24,990 nt of DNA from Lachnospiraceae bacterium UBA7225. GTDB lineage: Bacteria; Bacillota; Clostridia; Lachnospirales; Lachnospiraceae. Shown piece after piece: positions 1 through 7,587 of this stretch (positions are counted from its first letter, which is position 1; each line of letters starts with the position of its first letter). Made by a program: the position numbers and the translations under genes. Below the pieces are notes generated by a model. The model saw only the letters and a list, made by a program, of their open reading frames with translations. It ran no database searches and was not told where the DNA came from. The stretch lies in contig DKTR01000097.1 in the NCBI GenBank assembly GCA_002473385.1, forward strand, positions 1 through 24,990. The letters are read 5' to 3'.

Positions 1-1
1 C

Positions 2-49
2 GCAAAAGGAAAGGCGCCCGGCGCGCAGAAAACGCCTGCGTTTTCTGAA
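2..49. repeat. 48-bp repeat, copy 1, containing a hairpin
   Basis: This segment matches positions 91-138 at 44 of 48 bases. Its second half is a perfect 10-bp inverted repeat at 26-47 (CAGAAAACGC, loop CT, GCGTTTTCTG). No T-run follows directly, so it looks more like a dispersed palindromic repeat than a terminator. It lies in the non-coding stretch upstream of fchA. Confidence 0.75.
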
Positions 50-90
50 CTCTGACAGGTTAAAGCACTCCGTGCGGGATGCGCACGGGC

Positions 91-138
91 GCAAGAGGAA
101 AGGCACCCGGCGCACAGAAAATGCCTGCGTTTTCTGAA
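91..138. repeat. 48-bp repeat, copy 2, containing a hairpin
   Basis: Second copy of the element at 2-49, with four substitutions. The internal hairpin (115-136) is kept apart from one G-T pair. The two copies are separated by 41 bp. Retention of the palindrome despite drift suggests a structured RNA or DNA element such as a REP/MITE-like repeat; that is inference. Confidence 0.75.
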
Positions 139-145
139 TCAAAGA

Positions 146-263
146 CCCCGTTGCAAGCAACGGGGTATCAAGCTTGCAACGCTGCAGAGCAGCGGGGTAT
201 TTGACCCTCGCGGCATTCGCCAAATGCTCGTGCAAGCACGACGCTTGGCTCATTGCTCGCGGG
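146..263. repeat. Palindromic intergenic element upstream of fchA
   Basis: Two hairpins stand in series. One is a perfect 8-bp stem with a CAAG loop at 146-165 (CCCCGTTG/CAACGGGG). The other is a long interrupted stem at about 205-263, pairing CGCG 209-212 with 258-261 and GCCAA 219-223 with TTGGC 245-249, capped by CGTGC-AA-GCACG at 229-240. An open frame runs through it from 174 into fchA, but the palindromes and the strong ribosome binding site further down argue that it is untranslated. It probably belongs to a family of dispersed repeats in this genome, which cannot be tested here. Confidence 0.6.
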
Positions 264-287
264 AATAAATTTAGGAGGATAATTACG

Positions 288-917
288 ATGGGATTTTCTA
301 CAGTACCATGTAATGAATTTGTGGAGGTACTTGCTTCGAAGGCTCCGGTTCCGGGCGGCGGCGGTGCTTCTGCATTGGTGGGCGCAGTTGGTACGGCGCT
401 TGGTAATATGGTAGGAAGCCTTACGGTAGGCAAAAAGAAATATGCGGACGTTGAGGCAGAAATGTATGAATTAAAAGCGAAATGTGATCAGCTTCAGAAG
501 GATTTCCTTCGTCTGATTGAGCGTGACGCAGAGGTTTTCGAGCCGCTCTCAAAGGCATATGGCATGCCGCGTGAGACGGAAGAGGAGAAGGCAGAGAAGG
601 CACGCGTTATGGCGGTCGTATTAAAAGATGCATGCTCCGTTCCTATGGAAATCATGGAGAAATGCTGTGAGGCAATCGATATTATTGCAGAGTTTGCCGC
701 AAAGGGCTCTAAACTTGCTATCAGCGATGCCGGTGTCGGCGTTGCGTTCTGCAAGGCAGCACTGAAGGGCGCCAGCCTGAACGTGTACATCAACACGAAA
801 TCCATGGCGGATAAGGAACTTGCCATGGAGCTGAATGCAAAATGCGATAAGATGCTGGAGGAATATACCGTAAAAGCGGACGAAATCTTCGACAGCGTTC
901 TTGGAAGACTGAAATAG
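288..917 (+). CDS. fchA: Methenyl-tetrahydrofolate cyclohydrolase, FchA / cyclodeaminase family
   Basis: A 209-residue protein of the formiminotransferase-cyclodeaminase fold. It is expected to interconvert methenyl-THF and formyl-THF (cyclohydrolase) in the cytoplasm as part of one-carbon or methyl-branch acetogenic metabolism. The N-terminal family signature APVPGGGGASALVGAVGTAL is present, and the helical pattern and length are typical of stand-alone FchA. The start is set at ATG 288, preceded by AGGAGG at 273-278. The frame is open upstream to 174, but that part runs through a palindromic repeat and would add an uncharacteristic Cys-rich leader. folD follows after 12 bp with its own AGGAGG, so the two are an operon. 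Because the neighbouring FolD lacks cyclohydrolase residues, FchA probably carries that step. Confidence 0.9.
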   Translation: MGFSTVPCNEFVEVLASKAPVPGGGGASALVGAVGTALGNMVGSLTVGKKKYADVEAEMYELKAKCDQLQKDFLRLIERDAEVFEPLSKAYGMPRETEEEKAEKARVMAVVLKDACSVPMEIMEKCCEAIDIIAEFAAKGSKLAISDAGVGVAFCKAALKGASLNVYINTKSMADKELAMELNAKCDKMLEEYTVKADEIFDSVLGRLK

Positions 918-929
918 GAGGAGAAAACA

Positions 930-1778
930 ATGGCAAAACAGTTATTGGGCAAAGAGGTAACGGCTGCATTGAACGAGAGAATCAAGGCAAACGTTGCTGC
1001 ATGTCAGGAAAAGGGTGTAAATCCGACGCTGGCAATCATCCGCGTGGGCGAGAATCCGAGTGATGTTTCCTACGAGAAGGGTGCGACAAAGCGCTGTGAG
1101 ACACTTGGCGTAGCCTGCGAGAAGATTCTTCTTCCGGAAGACGTTGCACAGGAAGAACTGCTGGCAGTAATTGATAAGGTAAACAAAGATGAAAAAATCC
1201 ACGGCGTACTTTTGTTCCGTCCGCTGCCGAAGCATCTTGACCAGGCAGTGATCGAAAACGCACTGGCTGCTGAAAAAGACGTAGACTGCATGACAGATCT
1301 CTCCATGTCCGGTGTATTCACGGGCAAAAAGATCGGTTTCCCGCCATGCACCCCGCAGGCATGCATGGAAATCCTTGATCACTACGGCATCGACTGCACC
1401 GGCAAGAAAGCCGTTGTTATCGGCAGAAGCCTTGTTGTAGGAAAACCGGCGGCAATGATGCTGGTAAAGAAAAATGCAACCGTGACCATCTGCCACACCA
1501 GAACGGTGGATATGCCTTCTGTTGCCAGAGAGGCTGACATTATTATTGTAGCTGCCGGACGTGCAGGTGTTGTCGGCGCAGAGTATGTGAGAGAAGGACA
1601 GATTATCATTGATGTAGGCATCAATGTAAACGCGGAGGGCAAGCTTTGCGGCGATGTGGATTATGCAGCCGTTGAGCCAATCGTAGATGCTATCACCCCG
1701 GTACCGGGCGGTGTTGGAAGCGTCACCACTTCCGTACTTGTCGGACATGTTGCGGAAGCTGCAATGAGAACCTTATAA
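930..1778 (+). CDS. folD: Methylene-tetrahydrofolate dehydrogenase (FolD family), probably monofunctional
   Basis: A 282-residue FolD-family protein. It should oxidise or reduce methylene-/methenyl-THF with a nicotinamide cofactor. The Rossmann part shows VVIGRSLVVGKP (about residues 167-178) and the C-terminal signature TPVPGGVGSVTTSVL. Aligned by eye without gaps to E. coli FolD, the active-site Tyr is kept (Y48) and so is the Asp of KDVD (D119). The catalytic Lys four residues after the Tyr is Ala (A52), and the Gln of the LVQLPLP motif is Phe (F96, LLFRPLP). Those two residues are needed for cyclohydrolase chemistry, so this enzyme is predicted to be dehydrogenase-only, as in yeast MTD1 and the NAD-dependent enzyme of Peptostreptococcus (Blautia) productus. 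The RBS GGAGGAG lies just upstream of ATG 930. Confidence 0.92.
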   Translation: MAKQLLGKEVTAALNERIKANVAACQEKGVNPTLAIIRVGENPSDVSYEKGATKRCETLGVACEKILLPEDVAQEELLAVIDKVNKDEKIHGVLLFRPLPKHLDQAVIENALAAEKDVDCMTDLSMSGVFTGKKIGFPPCTPQACMEILDHYGIDCTGKKAVVIGRSLVVGKPAAMMLVKKNATVTICHTRTVDMPSVAREADIIIVAAGRAGVVGAEYVREGQIIIDVGINVNAEGKLCGDVDYAAVEPIVDAITPVPGGVGSVTTSVLVGHVAEAAMRTL

Positions 1779-1799
1779 AATTAAAATATCGCTTATAAT

Positions 1800-1842
1800 T
1801 GCCCCGTATAGCCAGTAAAAATGGTGTGCGGGGCATTATTTG
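1800..1842 (+). terminator. Probable terminator after folD
   Basis: The arms TGCCCCG (1800-1806) and CGGGGCA (1829-1835) form a 7-bp GC-rich stem with a 22-nt loop. It is followed by a modest T-rich run (ttatttgtatatt). It sits 21 bp after the folD stop and before the next promoter. Confidence 0.65.
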
Positions 1843-1846
1843 TATA

Positions 1847-1916
1847 TTGGTAAAATAATAACAATAATTATATTGACAAAATAATAACAATAATCATATT
1901 GACAAAATAATAACAA
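1847..1916. promoter_or_regulatory. Three 26-bp-spaced operator repeats resembling Rex sites
   Basis: Three 18-bp near-identical units lie at 1847-1864 (TTGGTAAAATAATAACAA), 1873-1890 and 1899-1916 (both TTGACAAAATAATAACAA), with an exact 26-bp period. Each has the outer TTG-N12-CAA layout of the clostridial Rex operator TTGTTAANNNNTTAACAA. The right arm matches 6 of 7 positions and the left arm 5 of 7. The third unit covers the -35 box and most of the spacer of the mdh promoter, so a bound repressor would block RNA polymerase. Rex senses the NADH/NAD ratio, which suits an operon of NADH-consuming enzymes. The assignment is by eye. Confidence 0.55.
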
Positions 1917-1927
1917 TCTGGTATTCT
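1899..1927 (+). promoter_or_regulatory. Sigma-A promoter of the mdh-hdr-flx-frd-fum operon
   Basis: TTGACA at 1899-1904, a 17-bp spacer, and TATTCT at 1922-1927. Transcription should begin near 1934, giving a leader of about 85 nt before mdh. It is embedded in the third copy of the 26-bp operator repeat. An upstream TTGACA at 1873 has only a weak -10. Confidence 0.8.
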
Positions 1928-2019
1928 CTGATTGTACAAAGAAAATTGCATTAGAGACAGGAAACGAATGGCACTATGAAAGCTATCCCACGAAACAACA
2001 GGAAGGAGATCACACATTT

Positions 2020-2967
2020 ATGAGCAGTAAAATCACAATCATTGGAGCCGGAAGCGTAGGAGCAACGATTGCCTACACACTTTCCCAGAGAGACATTGCA
2101 TCGCAGCTTGTTCTGATCGACATCAACAAGGAAAAGGTTGACGGCGAGGTTATGGATATTGAGCAGGGAACCTGCTTCCGTGATCCGGTATCTATTGTCG
2201 GCGGCGAGTATGAAGATGCGAAGGATTCTGACATTGTTATCATCACCTCCGGTGTTGCCAGAAAACCGGGTCAGTCCAGAATTGAGCTTACACAGACAAA
2301 TGTGAATATCTTAAAGCAGATCACACCGGAAATCGTGAAGGCAGCGCCGAAAGCGCTCTACATTATCGTGAGCAATCCGGTGGACATTATGACCTATGTG
2401 TTTACGAAAATTTCCGGGCTCCCTGAAAACCAGATCATCGGCTCCGGCACTATCCTCGATACAGCACGTCTGCGCTGCGGTCTTTCTGAGCATTTCCGTG
2501 TGGCGCAGAAAAATATTCATGCATATGTTTTTGGGGAGCACGGTGATTCTTCCTTTATTCCGTGGACAGGCGCTTATATTTCCGGCGCACATATTGATGA
2601 ATATTATGATATGATGAAATCCCGCGGGGAAGATATTGATGAACTGGACCGGGAGGCAATGGCAGAGTATGTACACAAATCCGGCGGAAAGATCATCGCA
2701 AACAAAGGAGCGACCTTCTATGCGATTTCTGCTGCTGTCTGCAAGCTGTGCGATATTCTGGTTGCATCCTCTGATTCCATCGCGACAGTTTCGTCCATGA
2801 TGCATGGTGAATATGGCATCGATGACGTATGCTTAAGTACGCTCACACTGGTGGGTCCGAACGGTATCCGCGGCAAGGTGCCGATGCGCATGAACAAAGA
2901 GGAAACCGCCAGGCTGCGTGCCAGCGCGAAGGTACTTAAGGATGTTATTGCGCAGATCGAACTGTAA
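2020..2967 (+). CDS. mdh: NAD-dependent malate dehydrogenase (LDH/MDH superfamily)
   Basis: A 315-residue cytoplasmic 2-hydroxyacid dehydrogenase. The Rossmann motif GAGSVGA (residues 9-15) is followed by Asp34 at the end of strand 2, which favours NAD over NADP. The catalytic pair is visible as D147 (LDTAR) and H174 (GEHGDSS). On the specificity loop the sequence is GVARKPGQSR, with Arg81 where lactate dehydrogenases carry Gln (NQKPGETR). This indicates a dicarboxylate substrate, oxaloacetate/malate. Fumarase and fumarate reductase later in the same operon agree. Automatic annotation may call it L-lactate dehydrogenase. The start ATG 2020 has GGAAGGAG at 2001-2008. It is the first gene after a strong promoter with Rex-like sites. 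Confidence 0.85.
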   Translation: MSSKITIIGAGSVGATIAYTLSQRDIASQLVLIDINKEKVDGEVMDIEQGTCFRDPVSIVGGEYEDAKDSDIVIITSGVARKPGQSRIELTQTNVNILKQITPEIVKAAPKALYIIVSNPVDIMTYVFTKISGLPENQIIGSGTILDTARLRCGLSEHFRVAQKNIHAYVFGEHGDSSFIPWTGAYISGAHIDEYYDMMKSRGEDIDELDREAMAEYVHKSGGKIIANKGATFYAISAAVCKLCDILVASSDSIATVSSMMHGEYGIDDVCLSTLTLVGPNGIRGKVPMRMNKEETARLRASAKVLKDVIAQIEL

Positions 2968-2999
2968 TGGAAATGCTGTTTGAAAAGGTAGGAGGAACT

Positions 3000-3803
3000 A
3001 TGAAATACAGTTATTATCCGGGATGTACCCTGCGGACGAAGGCGAAGGACCTGGATGCCTATGCAAAAGCTTCGGCGCGCGCGCTCGGTTTTGAGCTGGA
3101 GGAGATTGAAAACTGGCAGTGCTGCGGCGGTGTTTATCCGCTTGGAAGCGATGAGATTGCCACCAAGCTTTCCTCTGTCCGTGCGCTGAATGAGGCAAAG
3201 GAAAAAGGACAGGAGCTTGTTACCTTATGCTCCGCCTGCCATCATGTTATCAAGCGTGTAAACGACGATATGAAGCATGTTGAGGACATCCGCACAAGGG
3301 CAAACAATTATATGCAGCTTGAGACTCCCTACGCCGGAGAGACGACTGTGCTGCATTATCTGGAGGTTTTGAGAGACCGCATAGGGTTTGATGTACTAAA
3401 AGAAAAGGTGGTAAACCCGCTTACGGGAAGAAAAATCGGAGCCTACTATGGCTGTCTGCTTCTTCGTCCGGGCAGCGTGATGGCATTTGACAATCCGGAA
3501 AATCCCACAATTATAGAGGATTTTATCCGCGCTATCGGAGCGGAGCCGGTAGTCTATCCGTACCGCAATGAATGCTGCGGCGGTTACATATCTCTGAAGG
3601 AAAAAGAGTTATCGAAAAACATGTGTGACACTATTATGGAAAGTGCAGAGGGCTTCGGTGCCGAGATGCTGATTACTGCCTGTCCGCTGTGTCTGTATAA
3701 TCTGAACAAAAGCACTGCGAAAAAACTTCCGGTATACTATTTTACGGAGCTTCTTGCTGAAGCACTCGGCGTAAAGGATGCAAAAGAGGAGGTGGCAAAG
3801 TGA
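3000..3803 (+). CDS. hdrB: Heterodisulfide reductase-like subunit B (CCG-domain protein)
   Basis: A 267-residue cytoplasmic protein with two complete cysteine-rich CCG domains: C9, C41-C42, C77/C80, and C152, C192-C193, C228/C231. In methanogen HdrB each CCG domain holds a non-cubane [4Fe-4S] cluster that cleaves a disulfide, so both sites appear intact. An in-frame ATG at 2967 overlaps the mdh stop, but TAGGAGGA at 2989-2996 points to ATG 3000, where the typical MKYSYYPGC start begins. The end overlaps the GTG of hdrC by 4 bp, showing tight coupling. Here the acceptor is unlikely to be CoM-S-S-CoB. It may be a thiol/disulfide carrier, or electrons may go on to the fumarate reductase encoded downstream. 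Confidence 0.93.
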   Translation: MKYSYYPGCTLRTKAKDLDAYAKASARALGFELEEIENWQCCGGVYPLGSDEIATKLSSVRALNEAKEKGQELVTLCSACHHVIKRVNDDMKHVEDIRTRANNYMQLETPYAGETTVLHYLEVLRDRIGFDVLKEKVVNPLTGRKIGAYYGCLLLRPGSVMAFDNPENPTIIEDFIRAIGAEPVVYPYRNECCGGYISLKEKELSKNMCDTIMESAEGFGAEMLITACPLCLYNLNKSTAKKLPVYYFTELLAEALGVKDAKEEVAK

Positions 3804-4192
3804 ACAAGCCCGCAAAAAAACAGGCGGAACTGATCCGTGAGATCAGTGGCGTCAATCCTTTAAAATGCATGAAATGCGGAAAATGCTCTGCTACCTGCCC
3901 TTCCTACGATGAGATGGACATCAAACCGCATCAGTTTGTATCCTATGTGCAGAACGAAAATATTGAGGCACTGGTACAGTCAAAAACGCTCTGGAAATGC
4001 CTTTCCTGCTTTGCCTGTGTGGAGCGCTGCCCGCGGGATGTCCGGCCCGGCAAGCTGATCGATGCGGCAAGACAGATTGTTGTGCGTGAGCGCGGTGCGG
4101 ATTACCTGTCGCCGGATGAGATCCCGGAGCTTCTTGATCCGGAGCTTCCGCAGCAGCTTTTAGTCAGCGCATTCAGAAGATACAGGAGGTAG
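3800..4192 (+). CDS. hdrC: Heterodisulfide reductase-like subunit C (2x[4Fe-4S])
   Basis: A 130-residue ferredoxin-like protein with two CxxCxxCxxxCP motifs (C23/26/29/33 and C67/70/73/77). This is the usual HdrC arrangement for passing electrons between HdrA and HdrB. No membrane helix is present, so it is the soluble HdrC type rather than the membrane-bound HdrE-linked one. It starts at GTG 3800, overlapping the hdrB stop, with AGGAGG at 3786-3791 inside hdrB. hdrA follows after 7 bp. Confidence 0.92.
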   Translation: MNKPAKKQAELIREISGVNPLKCMKCGKCSATCPSYDEMDIKPHQFVSYVQNENIEALVQSKTLWKCLSCFACVERCPRDVRPGKLIDAARQIVVRERGADYLSPDEIPELLDPELPQQLLVSAFRRYRR

Positions 4193-4199
4193 GGCACAG

Positions 4200-6188
4200 A
4201 TGCAGAGAATAGGAGTATTTGTCTGTCATTGCGGAAGTAATATTGCCGCAACGGTGGACGTAAAGAAAGTTGTAGAAATGGCTCTGCTGGAACCAGGCGT
4301 GGTCCATGCGGAGGATTATCAGTATATGTGCTCGGAGGCAGGGCAGGCAAAGATTGCCGCAGCCATCAGGGAAAAACATCTGACGGGAATCGTCGTATGT
4401 TCCTGTTCGCCGCGCATGCATGAAACAACCTTCCGCAAGGCAGCGGAACGTGCCGGACTGAATCCATATATGGTGGAGATTGCGAACATCCGTGAGCATT
4501 GCTCCTGGATTCACAAGGACATGGAGGAGGCCACGAAAAAAGCGGTTATCCTCGCACGCGCAGCGATCGCGAAGGTAAACTTAAATACCCCGTTAAAGCC
4601 TGGCGAGAGCCGGGTTACAAAGCGTGCCCTGGTAATCGGCGGAGGTATTGCAGGTATCCAGACAGCGCTGGACATTGCCGATGCCGGCTATGAGGTCGAT
4701 ATCGTTGAGAAAACGCCAAGCATCGGCGGCAGAATGTCGCAGCTTGACAAGACGTTCCCGACACTGGACTGCTCGGCATGCATTCTCACTCCGAAGATGG
4801 TGGAGGCGGCAGCCCATGAGAAGATTAAAATCTATACATACAGTGAAGTGGAAAAGGTGAGCGGCTTCGTCGGTGATTTCACGGTGGACATCCGCAAGAA
4901 AGCGCGCAGTGTGGACATGGATAAATGTACCGGCTGTGGTGTCTGCCAGGAAAAATGTCCTTCCCGCAAAACACCGAGCGAATTCAACCGCGGGCTGAAT
5001 ACCAGAAGCGCTATCTACACGCCGTTTGCGCAGGCGATTCCGAATGTGCCGGTGATTGACCGCGAGCACTGCATCAAGTTTCAGACCGGAAAATGCGGCG
5101 TTTGTGCGAAGGTCTGCCAGGCAGGCGCAATCGATTACGGGCAAAAGGATGAAATTGTAACGGAAAAATATGGCGCAATCGTGGTTGCCACCGGCTTTGA
5201 CACCATCAAGCTGGACAATTACGACGAGTATGCCTACAGTCAGAGCAAGGATGTTATCACTTCGCTGGAGCTGGAGCGTATTATGAACGCGGCCGGACCG
5301 ACTAAGGGACATCTGGAACGTCTCTCTGACGGAAAAGCGCCGAAGGAAATGGTATTTATCCAGTGCGTTGGCAGCCGCTGTTCGGATAACAGAGGAAAGA
5401 GCTATTGCTCAAAGATCTGTTGTATGTACACAGCAAAGCATGCCATGCTCATCCGCGACAAATATCCGGATGTGAATGTTACCGTATTCTATATTGATGT
5501 ACGTACACCGGGCAAAAACTTCGACGAATTCTACCGCCGTGCGGTGGAGCAGTACGGCGTCAATTATATCAAAGGACAGGTAGGCAAGGTAGCGCCGCAG
5601 CCAGATGGCAGGCTGCTTGTGCAGGCATCCGACCTGCTGGATAACCGGCAGATTAAGATGGAAGCAGATATGGTCGTCCTGGCGACGGCAATCGAGCCAA
5701 ATCCGGATGTACGCAAAATCGCGACCATGCTGACGGCAAGCATCGACACCAACAATTTCCTCACAGAGGCGCACGCGAAGCTTCGTCCGGTGGAATCTCC
5801 GACAGCCGGTATTTTCTTGTCTGGTGTCTGCCAGGGACCAAAAGATATCCCGGAGACAGTGGAACAGGCCGGTGCGGCGGCTGTGAAAGCGATTGGTCTG
5901 CTGGCAAAAGATAAGCTGCTGACAAATCCATGTACGGCACAGTCAGATATTCTGCTCTGCAACGGCTGCTCGACCTGTGCAAATGTCTGCCCGTACGGAG
6001 CGATTACCTACGAAGACAAAGAAGTGAACGATCACGGTATCCGTGAGACGCGCCGTGTTGCGGTAGTAAACAGCGCACTGTGTCAGGGCTGCGGAGCATG
6101 TACCGTTGCCTGCCCATCCGGAGCAATGGATCTGCAGGGCTTCTCGAACAGACAGATTATAGCGGAGGTGGATGCAATATGTCGATAG
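4200..6188 (+). CDS. hdrA: Heterodisulfide reductase-like subunit A, FAD flavoprotein (electron-bifurcating candidate)
   Basis: A 662-residue iron-sulfur flavoprotein of normal HdrA length. Order: an N-terminal domain with VCHCG and CSCSPRMHE (residues 7-75), an FAD-binding Rossmann motif GGGIAG (147-152), a ferredoxin insert at about 243-313 (CTGCGVCQEKCP and CGVCAKVC), the Cys-rich CVGSRC...CSKICCM segment (389-408), and two C-terminal [4Fe-4S] sites (587-598 and 628-639). In known Hdr complexes HdrA carries the bifurcating FAD that sends one electron to ferredoxin and one through HdrC to HdrB. The start ATG 4200 has AGGAGGT at 4184-4190. It overlaps flxD by 10 bp. The full ferredoxin complement is consistent with bifurcation, though sequence alone cannot prove it. 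Confidence 0.95.
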   Translation: MQRIGVFVCHCGSNIAATVDVKKVVEMALLEPGVVHAEDYQYMCSEAGQAKIAAAIREKHLTGIVVCSCSPRMHETTFRKAAERAGLNPYMVEIANIREHCSWIHKDMEEATKKAVILARAAIAKVNLNTPLKPGESRVTKRALVIGGGIAGIQTALDIADAGYEVDIVEKTPSIGGRMSQLDKTFPTLDCSACILTPKMVEAAAHEKIKIYTYSEVEKVSGFVGDFTVDIRKKARSVDMDKCTGCGVCQEKCPSRKTPSEFNRGLNTRSAIYTPFAQAIPNVPVIDREHCIKFQTGKCGVCAKVCQAGAIDYGQKDEIVTEKYGAIVVATGFDTIKLDNYDEYAYSQSKDVITSLELERIMNAAGPTKGHLERLSDGKAPKEMVFIQCVGSRCSDNRGKSYCSKICCMYTAKHAMLIRDKYPDVNVTVFYIDVRTPGKNFDEFYRRAVEQYGVNYIKGQVGKVAPQPDGRLLVQASDLLDNRQIKMEADMVVLATAIEPNPDVRKIATMLTASIDTNNFLTEAHAKLRPVESPTAGIFLSGVCQGPKDIPETVEQAGAAAVKAIGLLAKDKLLTNPCTAQSDILLCNGCSTCANVCPYGAITYEDKEVNDHGIRETRRVAVVNSALCQGCGACTVACPSGAMDLQGFSNRQIIAEVDAICR

Positions 6189-6622
6189 AAAAAAATGAAG
6201 AATTCAGACCGAAAATTGTCGCTTTCTGCTGTAACTGGTGCAGCTATGCCGGCGCAGACCTGGCGGGAAGCAGCCGTCTGACCTACCCGGCGGATGTCAA
6301 GATCATCCGCGTGCCGTGTTCCTGCCGTGTCAACCCGATGTTCATTTTAAGAGCATTTGAAAAAGGCGCTGACGGTGTTATCATGTGCGGCTGCCATCCG
6401 GGAGACTGCCACTACAGCACCGGCAACTATTATGCGCGCAGGCGTATGACACTGCTGTTTTCTATGCTGGATTTTATCGGTGTTGAAAATGGGCGCACCC
6501 GTGTGGAGTGGGTATCTGCCGCAGAGGGCGTAAAATTCTCAGCGACCATGAATGAGTTTGTGGAGAAGATCTATTCGCTCGGAAAAAATGTAAGATTGGA
6601 GGATTTAAGATGCAGAAGCTGA
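6179..6622 (+). CDS. flxD: MvhD/FlxD-like [2Fe-2S] adaptor protein
   Basis: A 147-residue protein of the MvhD (F420-non-reducing hydrogenase delta subunit) family. It carries the signatures FCCNWCSYAGAD near the N-terminus and CGCHPGDCHY in the middle. MvhD docks an electron-input module to HdrA; in FlxABCD-HdrABC systems it links the NADH-oxidising Flx proteins. The frame is open back to 6080, but that part overlaps hdrA and lacks the family start. ATG 6179 follows GGAGGTG (6164-6170). It overlaps hdrA by 10 bp and flxC by 13 bp. No hydrogenase gene is nearby, so NADH through FlxA is the likely donor. Confidence 0.9.
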   Translation: MSIEKNEEFRPKIVAFCCNWCSYAGADLAGSSRLTYPADVKIIRVPCSCRVNPMFILRAFEKGADGVIMCGCHPGDCHYSTGNYYARRRMTLLFSMLDFIGVENGRTRVEWVSAAEGVKFSATMNEFVEKIYSLGKNVRLEDLRCRS

Positions 6623-7584
6623 TTGACCGCATACGGGAACTGCTGGCGGATGGAACGGTAGCGCGTGTCCTTGGCTGGAGGACCGGCGACCTGCCTTATA
6701 ATCCTGAACCGGCTTACTTTGAGTGTGAAGAAGAGCTGCAGGATTTTGTATATAACGGATTCTGCGGAGCAAATTTAAGCAAATATATGATAGAAGCCTC
6801 CAGACTGGAGGGAAAAACACTGGTCTGTCTGAAGCCATGCGATACCTACAGCTTCAACCAGCTTCTAAAAGAGCACCGCGTAGACCGTGAAAAAGCGTAT
6901 ATTATCGGTGTGGGCTGCAAGGGCAAGCTGGATATTGAAAAAATAAAGAAGCAGGGTATTAAGGGGATTGAAAGTATCAGCGGAGCAGAAATTGAGGAAG
7001 CGGCAGAGTCGCTGACCATCCAGACCATCTATGGAGAAAAGACATGCGCTTATAAGGATGCTATGCTGGAGCGCTGCCATGTCTGCAAGGGCAAGGAGCA
7101 TCAGATTTACGATGAGCTGATCGGCGATTCTTCAGATACCACGGATGCAGACCGCTTTGCACAGGTGCGCCGCATCGAGGCAATGAGTCCGCAGGAGAAA
7201 TTTGCCTTTTTCCAGAATGAGCTAAGTAAATGCATCCGCTGCAATGCCTGCCGCAATGTATGTCCGGCATGCAGCTGCCGCAAGTGTGTGTTTGACAGCA
7301 CAAAGTTTGACAGCAGCCAGAAGGCGAATGCTGATTCCTTTGAGGAAAAGATGTTCCATATTATCCGCGCCTTCCATGTTGCCGGAAGATGTACCGACTG
7401 TGGAGAATGCAGCCGTGTATGTCCCCAGGGTATTCCACTGCATCTGTTCAACCGGAAGTTTATCAAGGACATCAATGAGCTTTACGGAGAATACCAGGCT
7501 GGTGAGGATATCACGGCAGATACGCCGCTGACACATTTCACCTTCGGAGATGCAGAACCGAGTATTGTCGGAGAAAGGGGATAG
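6610..7584 (+). CDS. flxC: FlxC-like iron-sulfur protein (FrhB-like N-terminus plus 2x[4Fe-4S])
   Basis: A 324-residue cytoplasmic iron-sulfur protein. The N-terminal two-thirds resembles coenzyme F420 hydrogenase beta-type proteins (LVCLKPCDTYSF and IIGVGCKGK segments, residues 71-105). A dicluster ferredoxin part has C208/211/214/218 (CIRCNACRNVCPACSC) and C261/264/267/271 (CTDCGECSRVCP). It lies between the MvhD-like protein and a second dicluster protein in a block whose order is flxA-B-C-D reversed, hence the name; the B versus C label is by position. The likely role is electron relay from FlxA/FlxB towards FlxD-HdrA. ATG 6610 is preceded by TTGGAGG and overlaps flxD. Confidence 0.8.
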   Translation: MQKLIDRIRELLADGTVARVLGWRTGDLPYNPEPAYFECEEELQDFVYNGFCGANLSKYMIEASRLEGKTLVCLKPCDTYSFNQLLKEHRVDREKAYIIGVGCKGKLDIEKIKKQGIKGIESISGAEIEEAAESLTIQTIYGEKTCAYKDAMLERCHVCKGKEHQIYDELIGDSSDTTDADRFAQVRRIEAMSPQEKFAFFQNELSKCIRCNACRNVCPACSCRKCVFDSTKFDSSQKANADSFEEKMFHIIRAFHVAGRCTDCGECSRVCPQGIPLHLFNRKFIKDINELYGEYQAGEDITADTPLTHFTFGDAEPSIVGERG

Positions 7585-7587
7585 GGC

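Noticed and set aside
174..287. N-terminal extension of fchA in the same frame
   Set aside because: It runs through palindromic repeats, encodes an atypical Cys-rich leader, and AGGAGG at 273-278 positions ATG 288 as the start.
942..1748. 268-codon minus-strand ORF
   Set aside because: Antisense shadow of folD. The + strand protein carries clear FolD motifs.
6080..6178. Upstream extension of flxD
   Set aside because: It overlaps the conserved C-terminal ferredoxin region of hdrA out of frame. The family start and a Shine-Dalgarno are at 6179.
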